A stretch of 64,000 nt of DNA, taken from assembly GCF_014384765.1 (NCBI RefSeq), contig NZ_JACRSP010000002.1:434001-498000 (forward strand), written 5' to 3'. Positions 17,004 to 24,054 of the stretch are shown here, piece by piece (the first letter of the stretch is position 1; each line of letters begins with the position of its first letter). The position numbers were made by a program, and so were the translations under genes. This DNA is from Feifania hominis. Its GTDB lineage: Bacteria > Bacillota > Clostridia > Oscillospirales > Feifaniaceae. The notes below the pieces were generated by a model. The model was not told the DNA's origin, made no database searches, and was given only the letters and a program-made list of their open reading frames with translations.

Positions 17004-17037
17004 GGGTCTTCCTCCCCCATGATTTCTTTCATGATAC

Positions 17038-17066
17038 ATTTTATCAAATTCATATCCGTTCGCCAA
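17038..17066 (-). promoter_or_regulatory. Sigma-A promoter of the GHKL kinase gene
   Basis: On the minus strand: -35 TTGGCG (17061-17066), 17-bp spacer, -10 TAAAAT (17038-17043). Places the transcription start near 17031, so translation must begin downstream, consistent with TTG 17003. Confidence 0.6.
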
Positions 17067-17115
17067 ATGGGATATTTAACCGGCGCATGAGTGCGGCGGT
17101 CTGCGCGTATAAATG

Positions 17116-17136
17116 AAAAAGGGCTCGTATGAGCCC
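17116..17136 (-). terminator. Terminator after sigG
   Basis: GGGCTC / GAGCCC stem (17121-17126 with 17131-17136), five Ts on the minus strand, immediately after the sigG stop codon. Confidence 0.75.
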
Positions 17137-17137
17137 C

Positions 17138-17911
17138 TTACATCTGCCTTTTGATTCTTGTGAGCGCGCCCTTTTCAAGTCGGGACACCTGAGCCTGAGA
17201 GATGCCGATCTCCTCGGCGACCTCCATCTGGGTCTTGCCCTTGAGAAACCGCAGGGTCAAAATGTTCTTCTCCCGCTCGCCGAGTCCCTGTATGGCCTCG
17301 CGCAGAACGATCTCATCCACCCAGTTCTCATCTGAGTTCTGCTGGTCGCGCACCTGGTCCATCACGTAGACTGAGTCTCCGTTTTCGGTGTAGACCGGCT
17401 CATAGAGAGAGACCGGATCCATGATGGCGTCGAGCGCCGTCACGACATGTTCCCGCTCCACTCCCATGGCCTTTGCGATCTCCTCGACGGTGGGTTCGCG
17501 CGAGTTTTTGCTCTGCAGCTTCTCCCGCTCAGTCAGCGCCTTGTAGGCCGTGTCCCGCAGGGAGCGGCTGACGCGGATGGAGTTGTTGTCGCGCATGTAA
17601 CGGCGGATTTCGCCGATGATCATAGGCACCGCGTAGGTGGAAAAGCGCACGTTCTGCGAGAGGTCAAAGTTGTTGATCGACTTGATCAGCCCGATGCAGC
17701 CGACCTGAAACAGATCGTCGAGATTCTCGCCGCGGTTGTGAAAGCGCTGGATGACGCTGAGCACCAGCCGCAGATTACACTTGATAAACTCATCCTTGGC
17801 GGCCTTGTCGCCCGCCTTGATCTTTTTGAGCAATTCCGTCTTTTCGTCATTGGTCAGGACTCTCAGCTTCGATGTGTTGACGCCGCAGATTTCTACCTTG
17901 TGGTTTGGCAA
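17138..17911 (-). CDS. sigG: Sporulation sigma factor G
   Basis: 257 residues from TTG 17911 (GGGAGGA 7 nt upstream); the ATG at 17956 would add 15 residues not seen in the family. 'NKVEICGVNTSKL'-type N-terminus ('HKVEICGVNTSKLRVL') is diagnostic for sigma-G. Region 2 'NLDDLFQVGCIGLIKSI' and region 4 'GISQAQVSRLEKGALTRIK' are intact. Directs late forespore transcription, including spoVA. Located directly after sigE as in Bacillus and Clostridium, with its own sigma-F-type promoter. Confidence 0.97.
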   Translation of the reverse strand: MPNHKVEICGVNTSKLRVLTNDEKTELLKKIKAGDKAAKDEFIKCNLRLVLSVIQRFHNRGENLDDLFQVGCIGLIKSINNFDLSQNVRFSTYAVPMIIGEIRRYMRDNNSIRVSRSLRDTAYKALTEREKLQSKNSREPTVEEIAKAMGVEREHVVTALDAIMDPVSLYEPVYTENGDSVYVMDQVRDQQNSDENWVDEIVLREAIQGLGEREKNILTLRFLKGKTQMEVAEEIGISQAQVSRLEKGALTRIKRQM

Positions 17912-17959
17912 TGAACAGTCCTCCCTTGTGGTATTGGAAATTAATTTCCATTCCACTAG

Positions 17960-17989
17960 GAGTATTGCCGCGCCAAAAAATCTTTATGC
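17960..17989 (-). promoter_or_regulatory. Candidate sigma-F promoter of sigG
   Basis: On the minus strand: -35 GCATA (17985-17989), 15-bp spacer, -10 GGCAATACTC (17960-17969), which fits the sigma-F/sigma-G pattern GGnnAnAnTR at nine of ten places. It lies in the sigE-sigG junction, where B. subtilis also has a sigma-F promoter for sigG. Confidence 0.7.
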
Positions 17990-17993
17990 CGGG

Positions 17994-18755
17994 CTAGGAG
18001 ATTTTGTTGATTTCCTTTTTTAACCGCTCAATGATCTTTTTCTCGAGCCTTGAGATATAGCTCTGGGAGATGCCGAGCAGATTTGCCACATCCTTTTGGG
18101 TCATCTCCTCGCCGCCGCGCATGCCGAAGCGATATTCCATGATTTTGCGCTCGCGCTCGGAGAGTTTCCCGATCGCCGTTCGCAGAAGCTGCCGGTCGAC
18201 GTCCTCCTCGAGGCTCTTGTGAACGGTGTCCTCATCACAGCCGAGAATGTCCGACAGCAGCAGCTCGTTGCCGTCCCAGTCGACGTTGAGCGGCTCGTCA
18301 ATGGAAATCTCATGCTTGCCATAGGTGTTCTTGCGCAGAAACATCAAAATTTCATTCTCAATGCAGCGCGAGGCGTAGGTTGCGAGCTTGATGTTCTTGT
18401 CGGGCTTAAAAGTGTTGATGGCCTTGATCAGACCGATGCTTCCGATGGAGATCAGGTCTTCGATGTAGATGCCCGTGCCCTCAAACTTGCGCGCGATGTA
18501 CACCACCAGCCGCAGATTTCGCTCAATGAGAGTCTTTTTGACCTTGTCGGCCTGTTCGGTGTCAAGCTGCGCAATCAGCTCACGCTCCTCCTCGGGCGAG
18601 AGGGGCAGCGGGAGCGTGTCCGAGCCGTTTATGTAATAGTTGGGATTGCCGATGTTCGCGAGGTCAAAGATGCTCCCATAGAAGAAGCACTCGAGCTTTT
18701 TGAGCAGCAGCAGCATTTTCAGTTTGAGTGTAACCGTCTTCGTCTGTTGTCTCAT
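17994..18755 (-). CDS. sigE: Sporulation sigma factor E precursor
   Basis: 253 residues. N-terminal hydrophobic pro-sequence ('KLKMLLLLKKLECFFYG' region) precedes 'SDTLPLPLSPEEERELI', the expected cleavage area for SpoIIGA. Region 2 'EDLISIGSIGLIKAINTF' and region 4 helix-turn-helix 'DVANLLGISQSYISRLEKKI' are intact. Mother-cell sigma factor for early sporulation. 40 bp downstream of its processing protease gene spoIIGA and co-transcribed with it. Confidence 0.97.
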   Translation of the reverse strand: MRQQTKTVTLKLKMLLLLKKLECFFYGSIFDLANIGNPNYYINGSDTLPLPLSPEEERELIAQLDTEQADKVKKTLIERNLRLVVYIARKFEGTGIYIEDLISIGSIGLIKAINTFKPDKNIKLATYASRCIENEILMFLRKNTYGKHEISIDEPLNVDWDGNELLLSDILGCDEDTVHKSLEEDVDRQLLRTAIGKLSERERKIMEYRFGMRGGEEMTQKDVANLLGISQSYISRLEKKIIERLKKEINKIS

Positions 18756-18795
18756 CGTATTCCTCCAGAGGCCGGGCCACCGCCGCGGTCAAGTT

Positions 18796-19692
18796 TCAAA
18801 TGGTCAACGCGAACTCTGCGCTGAGCAGACTGTCAAAGTCCCCGTCCCCGATCGGCCGGTCGGTCACGGCGACCACAATGTTCTCATAGATGCGCGTGCT
18901 GCTCTTCTCGAGGATCTCCAGTCTGTCGCAGCGAAACGCCGGCAAAAGCCCGCCCTCGCTCTCAATTGTCGAGTAGGGGATGAGCTTGAAGCGAAGCGTC
19001 CACTCCTCGTTGGGCAGCGTTGTCACCGTTCCGCGCACAAAGCCCCCCTCGAAGCAGCTGCGGCACTCAATGGGAATGAGTGTGCGCACCCTGTCGAGCG
19101 GTGCGAGCACAATGGGGCGGCGGGTGACCGGGTCGCGCAGGCTGTTGCCCGTGTCAATGAGCGCTGTGAGAGTGACGCTCCTCTCTCCCACGGTGATGGT
19201 CGCCTTTCTCACCTGTTTCTCCGCTCCCCTGCCCCTGGTGAAAATCCGGTAGCTGAGCTTGAGCAGAAAAAATGTCACACAGAACGCCGCTGCAAACACC
19301 GACGGCGAAAGCTCGAGATAGGCGACGCCATTTTTCATGAGAAAGCTGTCGCCGGTGCCGACAAAGTAGTAGAGCCAGTAGATTCCTCCGCCCATACCGA
19401 CATTGATTGCGTAAAAGCAGAGCAGCACCTTGAAAAACTGACGCCGCCCGCCGGTTTGAAAGCTCACCTTGACCATCTTGGCCGAGAAGAGCACCTTGAA
19501 GACAAGGGTGTAGAACAGCTTCATCGACGGCAGAAAAATCAGCACCGCGTAGAGCGAGCCGAGAAGCGCTCCGAGAAAGAGGCGCGGCCGGCGGTATTCG
19601 AGCTTGGCAACCGATGCGGTCAGCCAGAGATTGAGATAGTTGATGATGAGGTTGACCAAAAAGAGTACGTCCACATAGATTGTCCGCTCCAC
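18796..19692 (-). CDS. spoIIGA: Sigma-E processing peptidase SpoIIGA
   Basis: 298 residues from GTG 19692, chosen because the translated start 'MERTIYVDVLFLVNLIINY' matches the family; ATG 19713 is an alternative. Five hydrophobic segments fill residues about 5-150; the cytoplasmic C-terminal half carries 'ALIDTGNSLRDP', the aspartic-protease-like D-T-G motif. SpoIIGA cleaves pro-sigma-E at the sporulation septum after a forespore signal. First gene of the spoIIG operon under a Spo0A-type promoter. Confidence 0.93.
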   Translation of the reverse strand: MERTIYVDVLFLVNLIINYLNLWLTASVAKLEYRRPRLFLGALLGSLYAVLIFLPSMKLFYTLVFKVLFSAKMVKVSFQTGGRRQFFKVLLCFYAINVGMGGGIYWLYYFVGTGDSFLMKNGVAYLELSPSVFAAAFCVTFFLLKLSYRIFTRGRGAEKQVRKATITVGERSVTLTALIDTGNSLRDPVTRRPIVLAPLDRVRTLIPIECRSCFEGGFVRGTVTTLPNEEWTLRFKLIPYSTIESEGGLLPAFRCDRLEILEKSSTRIYENIVVAVTDRPIGDGDFDSLLSAEFALTI

Positions 19693-19738
19693 TGTACCGC
19701 CGCTTTCCCACATCTCCGGTAAGACCGGTTTTGAAATC

Positions 19739-19773
19739 ATTATAGGGCAGGCCCGAGCCCCTTTTCTGTCGAT
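19739..19773 (-). promoter_or_regulatory. Spo0A-activated sigma-A promoter of spoIIG (22-bp spacer) with 0A box
   Basis: On the minus strand: -35 TCGACA (19767-19772), 22-bp spacer, perfect -10 TATAAT (19739-19744). A 22-bp spacer is the known hallmark of the B. subtilis spoIIG promoter, where Spo0A~P bound over the -35 compensates. Here a 6/7 0A box (TGTCGAT, 19767-19773) overlaps the -35. Confidence 0.78.
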
Positions 19774-19913
19774 TGAACCGGGGAAATACAAGCAATGCTT
19801 CGCAAAAAGCGACGGGCGCTGCGCTCCACACGACGTTTTTCCCGTCTGTGTCCGGCAGGAACTGCTCGGCGCGCCGCCGGACATATGTGCTGCCATACCA
19901 GCTCCAGGAGGCA

Positions 19914-19934
19914 TTCGACAGGCCTGTCGACAAA
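19914..19934. promoter_or_regulatory. Upstream pair of Spo0A boxes (0A boxes)
   Basis: TTCGACA (19914-19920, perfect) and TGTCGAC (19925-19931, followed by AAA so that GTCGACAAA reads as a near-perfect 0A box on the other strand) form an inverted pair about 145 bp upstream of the spoIIG -35. Confidence 0.55.
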
Positions 19935-20004
19935 ATAATGGTCAAAAATCCACTCGCTTTTGCAGTCGGTTTTGGCAAAGTCCGCAGAAAAAACCGCCAG
20001 CCCC

Positions 20005-20032
20005 TTGACGCCCACTGACCCTATGGTATAAT
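20005..20032 (+). promoter_or_regulatory. Sigma-A promoter reading into the repeats and the YitT gene
   Basis: -35 TTGACG (20005-20010), 16-bp spacer, -10 TATAAT (20027-20032). The -10 is the left edge of an 11-bp-arm palindrome, TATAATTGCCG / CGGCAATTATA (20027-20054). Would give a leader of about 355 nt before the YitT start. Confidence 0.65.
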
Positions 20033-20283
20033 TGCCGAATGTACGGCAATTATATTTTATTTCAGCCCGTTTTTCTCGCCCCTTACGGGGCAACCGAAAA
20101 ACATGGGCATGATACCACTTGCGCTTTGCGCCTGTGGTATCCTCGCCGAATGTTCGGCAATTATATTTTATTTCAGCCCGTTTTTCTCGCCCCTTGCGGG
20201 GCAACCGAAAAACATGGGCATGATACCACTTGCGCTTTGCGCCTGTGGTATCCCCGCCGAATGTTCGGCAATTACATTTTATA
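20027..20283 (-). repeat. Hairpin repeat family, locus 1: 111-bp tandem unit, about 2.3 copies
   Basis: Units start at 20034, 20145 and 20256 (last one partial); the two full copies are 111 bp and differ at only a few positions. Each contains a GCCGAATGTTCGGC palindrome, a nested stem (GTTTTTC...GCCCC / GGGGC...GAAAAAC) and GATACCAC / GTGGTATC with an inner GCGC/GCGC. The reverse complement shares the core TTGCCCCGTAAGGGGC plus AGAAAAACGG and ATATAAT-GCCG with the repeats at 39243-39461, so this is one dispersed family. Confidence 0.85.
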
Positions 20284-20396
20284 CTGTCCGCTCTCTCATC
20301 TCTTGCGGTAGCACAATCCCTACTCGCCGCGGGAAACGCACTGTTGCGGCACGGTGCGCAGCGCAACCATTTATTTCATTTGACAGGGGGATTCAA

Positions 20397-21290
20397 ATGC
20401 CAACGCAACTTGGAGCCAAACCAACCGTTCGCGACAATGTCATTCAAATGGCCATTGCCATCTTCGGCATCTTTCTATTTGCCTTTGGCGTCAATGTGTT
20501 CATTGTTCCGGCCGGGTTCTACAATGGCGGTTTTGTGGGAATCAGCCAGCTCATCCGCACCATTCTGACCGATTTTCTGGGCTTTCATTTCGGAAACACC
20601 GACGTGGCGGGTATCATTCACTTCATCTTCAACATCCCGCTGTTCTTCCTCGCCTATTCCATCGGCCGTCGCTTTTTCGTGCGCACCGTCATCTGCGTGG
20701 GACTTCAGACACTGTTTCTGACCATCATCAAGGCACCTGCTACCCCTGTCCTCGACGAGCCGCTCGCCGCCTGTTTCATCGGTGGCATCATCGTCGGTGT
20801 CGGTACCGGCATCACTCTGCGCGCGGGCGCTTCCGGCGGCGGCAACGACATTCTCGGCGTCTACTTCACCCGTAAGAACAAAAATTTCAGCGTGGGAAAA
20901 ATCACACTGATGGTGAATATGGTTGTCTATGTTGGCTGCGCTTTCCTGTTTGACATTCGCGTTGTCATCTACTCGATCATCTATGCGGCGATCGTCTCCT
21001 TTGCAACCGATAAAACTCATTTGCAGAACATCAACACCGAGGTGATGATCTTCAGCAAAGATAAGGCGGAGGAGATCCGAAACGCCATCTTGACCGGCCT
21101 TGGCCGCGGCAGCACCTGCTGGACGGGCTACGGCGGCTACACCGGCGAGCAGACAACTGTCATCTACGCCGTGGTCTCAAAATACGAGCTGATCTCTCTG
21201 AAAAAGAAAGTTCAGACCATCGACGAGCACGCTTTCGTCGTCAGTAAGGAGAACATCTCCGTCGAGGGCAACTACTCCAAGCGTCTGTAA
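20397..21290 (+). CDS. YitT family membrane protein
   Basis: 297 residues from ATG 20397 behind CAGGGGG; the longer frame reads through the repeats and is rejected. Five to six membrane segments in residues 15-185, with 'LRAGASGGGNDILGVYF' typical of the YitT/DUF161 domain, then a C-terminal cytoplasmic DUF2179 domain ('TGYGGYTGEQTTVIYAVV'). Transport function is presumed but the substrate is unknown for the family. Monocistronic between the repeat leader and a strong terminator. Confidence 0.9.
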   Translation: MPTQLGAKPTVRDNVIQMAIAIFGIFLFAFGVNVFIVPAGFYNGGFVGISQLIRTILTDFLGFHFGNTDVAGIIHFIFNIPLFFLAYSIGRRFFVRTVICVGLQTLFLTIIKAPATPVLDEPLAACFIGGIIVGVGTGITLRAGASGGGNDILGVYFTRKNKNFSVGKITLMVNMVVYVGCAFLFDIRVVIYSIIYAAIVSFATDKTHLQNINTEVMIFSKDKAEEIRNAILTGLGRGSTCWTGYGGYTGEQTTVIYAVVSKYELISLKKKVQTIDEHAFVVSKENISVEGNYSKRL

Positions 21291-21294
21291 GCGT

Positions 21295-21333
21295 CAAAAA
21301 GGGCCCGTACCGACTGGTACGGGCCCTTTTTTG
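21295..21333. terminator. Terminator after YitT gene
   Basis: GGGCCCGTACC / GGTACGGGCCC stem (21301-21311 with 21316-21326) followed by six Ts, with A-run on the opposite strand for the convergent gene. Confidence 0.9.
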
Positions 21334-21350
21334 TTGTTTATTGTCTTCGT

Positions 21351-21857
21351 TTATTCCACGATATAGCCGCCGCGGACCATGACCCAGCCCTCCGACGAGG
21401 CAACGCGCACGCCGCGGCCGTCCGCCCGGGGAATCAGGTAGAGGTTCTGCAGCGTCAGCACACCGCCGTCGCCTGCTTCACCGCCCTTGGTCACGTTGGT
21501 GATCTTCTCGCCCGTCGGGTCGACACAGGTGAAATCACCGCGCCGCAGAAGCACCTCGATGCTCCCCGTCGCCGCGCGGATTGTCTGGCCCTCGAAGAGC
21601 TGGACCGCCACATATTCGGCCGAACCGCCGCCTGTGGTCGCGCCGCCGAGCTCCTTGAGAATCTCGGCTTTCATGGTCTCCTTGCCCTCGGCGACCTTGG
21701 CGGAGATGACCTCGGTGAGCTGGGGTACCAGCACCGAATCGAGGTAGCTCTTGGAAATCAGCGGATCGTCAGCGCTCCCGTACTCGGCCGAGACCGCTAT
21801 GTAGGAGAGCGTCAGAATGATTGCCGAAACCAAAATCACCGTCACTGTCTTTTTCAC
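21351..21857 (-). CDS. Exported protein of unknown function
   Basis: 168 residues from GTG 21857 (GAGGAGGAACAGCAA just upstream). The N-terminus 'KKTVTVILVSAIILTLSYIA' is a signal peptide or membrane anchor, followed by 'VSAEYGSADDPLISKSYLD', an amphipathic stretch (about 30-75) and a C-terminal beta-rich domain ('VQLFEGQTIRAATGSIEVLL'). The protein pattern is seen in Oscillospiraceae-type genomes but I know no function. Its gene follows mazF with 19 bp between, so they are probably co-transcribed. Confidence 0.7.
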   Translation of the reverse strand: MKKTVTVILVSAIILTLSYIAVSAEYGSADDPLISKSYLDSVLVPQLTEVISAKVAEGKETMKAEILKELGGATTGGGSAEYVAVQLFEGQTIRAATGSIEVLLRRGDFTCVDPTGEKITNVTKGGEAGDGGVLTLQNLYLIPRADGRGVRVASSEGWVMVRGGYIVE

Positions 21858-21876
21858 TTGCTGTTCCTCCTCTTTT

Positions 21877-22221
21877 TCAGTTGAGGCCGAAGCTGATCGA
21901 AATTGCGCCGTCAATGCGCTGCATCGAATCCTCATCCAGATGTCCCATTTTTTCTTTGAGTCTCTTTTTGTCTATGGTTCTGACCTGTTCAAGCAGAACG
22001 ACCGAGTCGCGCTGCAACCCGTAGCTCTGCCCGCCGATCTCAATGTGAGTCGGCAGTTTTGCCTTGTTCACTTGACTGGTGATCGCCGCAGCGATCACGG
22101 TTGGACTGAACTTGTTGCCCACATCATTCTGAACAATCAACACCGGCCTCACACCGCCCTGCTCGGAACCAACCACAGGGCTCAGATCGGCATAGTAGAT
22201 GTCGCCTCGTTTAATATTCAC
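21877..22221 (-). CDS. mazF: MazF/EndoA-type endoribonuclease toxin
   Basis: 114 residues from GTG 22221. 'VKRGDIYYADLSPVVGSEQGG'-type N-terminus ('IKRGDIYYADLSPVVGSEQG', 'VRPVLIVQNDVGNKFSPTVI') closely resembles Bacillus EndoA, including the catalytic Arg-Thr region. mRNA-cleaving toxin (UACAU-type in Bacillus). It lies downstream of alr as in Firmicutes, but the 244 bp between them hold no CopG-type antitoxin. The GTG overlaps the stop of a 22-codon frame (22218-22286). Confidence 0.92.
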   Translation of the reverse strand: MNIKRGDIYYADLSPVVGSEQGGVRPVLIVQNDVGNKFSPTVIAAAITSQVNKAKLPTHIEIGGQSYGLQRDSVVLLEQVRTIDKKRLKEKMGHLDEDSMQRIDGAISISFGLN

Positions 22222-22465
22222 AAAAATTCACACTCCGTTGCCCGGCCGAGGGGCCAGATTTTCTTCCTCGCCCCTATTTTTGCCATGACGGGTTCTCTTT
22301 AGTCCTGCCAACGAAAAAAACGGTTGACAGGATGCTGTTATGTGAGCAGCATGACGCCGCAGAGCGTCCCATTGGTATTTTATTGTGAATTTTCGCGATG
22401 CGTTCGTCAGTGGGTTGCACCGCGCACAGCCACTCTTTTTAAAAGGCGGCGCGCGGGCAAAAACA
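22222..22465 (-). other. alr-mazF spacer lacking a recognisable antitoxin gene
   Basis: In Bacillus this interval carries ndoAI (MazE-like, about 90 codons). Here no frame of that length exists on the minus strand. Present are a short ATGCTG / CAGCAT inverted repeat (22331-22351) and a 22-codon frame (22218-22286) ending on the mazF start. Confidence 0.6.
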
Positions 22466-23647
22466 TCAGATGTATTTTACGACTTTGACGGCTTTCCCCC
22501 CCTGAAAATATACTCGCGGCACACGCCGCCCCACCGTACACAGAAGCTCGTAGCTGATGGTGCCGACCATCTGCGCCAGCTCATCGACCGACAGAGAGGT
22601 CCCCTGCTCTGTACCGAAGAGCGTGACGCTCTGTCCCACTGCGACCTCTCCGGCATCGGTTGCATCCACCATCATCTGATCCATGCAGACCCGGCCGAGA
22701 ATACGGCAGCGGCACCCGTTGACAAGTACCTCGCCGCGGTTTGACAGAAGCCGGTCGTACCCGTCGGCATAGCCGACCGGAATGGTGGCGACCCGCGTCG
22801 GCCGCGTCAGCGTCACAGAGTTTCCATAGCTGACAAAGTCGCCCGCCGGCACGGTTTTGACATGGGATACAACGCTTTTGAACCGGGCCGCAGGCATCAG
22901 CTGTGCCTCAGCGGCAAAGACGTCGTCTCCAGGCTCGGGCGCCAGACCGTAGAGAATGATACCCGGGCGCACGAGATTGGTGATATTCTCGCCGAGATTG
23001 TAGATCGCCGCGGAGTTGTCGCAGTGCCGCAGGGGAAACGTGATTCCTCTCTGCTCAAGGGCCGCAAGCGTCGCAGTAAAATTGTCATACTGACGGCCCG
23101 TAAACGGGTTTCCCCTCTCATCCGACACCGAGAAGTGTGTGAAGATTCCCTCGGGTACAAGGCCGGGCAGCCCCACAATCCGCTCGATGACATCCACTGC
23201 GGCCCGGCGTCCATCCTCCGTCTGCGTGGCAAAGCCGAGGCGGTTCATACCGGTGTCGAGCTTGATGTGAACGGGAATTTTTGCCCCCGCCGCCGTTGCG
23301 GCAGCGCTCAGTGAGCGCGCTGCACGCTCATCGTAGAGCGTCTGAGCGGCGCCGCACTCCACCAGCCGCCCGTAATCCTCCTCGGGCGTGTAGCCGAGAA
23401 TGAGGATGGGCTCCTCGACCCCGCCTGCACGGAGCTCCTGCGCCTCGTCGATGTTCGACACGCCGAAGCAGTCGGCCCCGCACCTGCGCAGAAAGGGGCC
23501 GAGCACGGCCGCACCGTGGCCGTAGGCATCGGCCTTGACAATGGCCATGAGCTTTCTCCCGCCGATGCGCGAACGGATTTGCGCCACGTTGTGCCGCACG
23601 GCGTCAAGGTCAATCTCAAGCCAGGTTCTCCTTGTGAAATGTTCCAT
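22466..23647 (-). CDS. alr: Alanine racemase
   Basis: 393 residues, normal length. 'IVKADAYGHGAAVLGPFL' has the PLP lysine, 'HIKLDTGMNRLGF' and the C-terminal 'VGYADGYDRLLSNRGEVL' and 'VCMDQMMVDAT' complete the family motifs, including the catalytic Tyr region. Converts L- to D-alanine for peptidoglycan. Upstream of mazF on the same strand, the conserved Firmicutes order. ATG 23647 shares a divergent intergenic region with pheST. Confidence 0.95.
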   Translation of the reverse strand: MEHFTRRTWLEIDLDAVRHNVAQIRSRIGGRKLMAIVKADAYGHGAAVLGPFLRRCGADCFGVSNIDEAQELRAGGVEEPILILGYTPEEDYGRLVECGAAQTLYDERAARSLSAAATAAGAKIPVHIKLDTGMNRLGFATQTEDGRRAAVDVIERIVGLPGLVPEGIFTHFSVSDERGNPFTGRQYDNFTATLAALEQRGITFPLRHCDNSAAIYNLGENITNLVRPGIILYGLAPEPGDDVFAAEAQLMPAARFKSVVSHVKTVPAGDFVSYGNSVTLTRPTRVATIPVGYADGYDRLLSNRGEVLVNGCRCRILGRVCMDQMMVDATDAGEVAVGQSVTLFGTEQGTSLSVDELAQMVGTISYELLCTVGRRVPRVYFQGGKAVKVVKYI

Positions 23648-23744
23648 ACTCGCGCCTCTTTTTTCTTATTGACCCTATTATATTACCATAGATCAAAAAA
23701 CCGCACAATTCTTTTGCCCCATCTTCAAAAAATGCCAGAGGGAC

Positions 23745-23773
23745 TTGTAAAAGCGTATTTGCGGTGGTATACT
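23745..23773 (+). promoter_or_regulatory. Sigma-A promoter of pheST
   Basis: -35 TTGTAA (23745-23750), 17-bp spacer, -10 TATACT (23768-23773). Transcription should start at about 23780, at the foot of the T-box leader. Confidence 0.8.
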
Positions 23774-23782
23774 GTGCACTAA

Positions 23783-24031
23783 CAGCAATGAAAAAGAGAG
23801 TAGGCAGCGACCGCGAAAGCCAGAGAGAGGGCGTGACTGCGCTGAGAGCGCCCTTATGAGCCAACCTGCCGAAGTTCACTTTTGAGCTGCCGCTCTGAAA
23901 CGATTTACGCGGTAGGGGCGGCCGACTGCCTGCGTTAAGGGCTCCAGAGTGCCCGCGCGCCGCGCGGGAACAAGGGTGGTACCGCGAGACTCAAGTCCTC
24001 GTCCCTTTTGGGACGGGGCTTTTTTTGTCAA
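23783..24031 (+). ncRNA. T-box leader riboswitch (Phe)
   Basis: Contains the T-box core AGGGTGGTACCGCG (23973-23986) followed by an intrinsic terminator (about 23995-24027: CCTCGTCCC / GGGACGGGG and seven Ts). Upstream Stem I carries a candidate specifier TTC at 23875-23877 in AAGTTCACTTTTG, decoding Phe, in agreement with the pheST genes it precedes. Uncharged tRNA-Phe should pair with the T-box and the specifier and favour the antiterminator. The specifier assignment comes from context and would need a fold to confirm. Confidence 0.92.
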
Positions 24032-24054
24032 AAATACATCATGAGGTGAACAAT

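Noticed and set aside
20034..20283. CRISPR array
   Set aside because: Units are 111-bp near-identical tandem copies with no repeat-spacer alternation and no cas genes.
22218..22286. 22-codon frame as a micro-antitoxin for MazF
   Set aside because: It overlaps the mazF start but has no ribosome binding site and no resemblance to antitoxins; kept only as an observation in the MazF finding.
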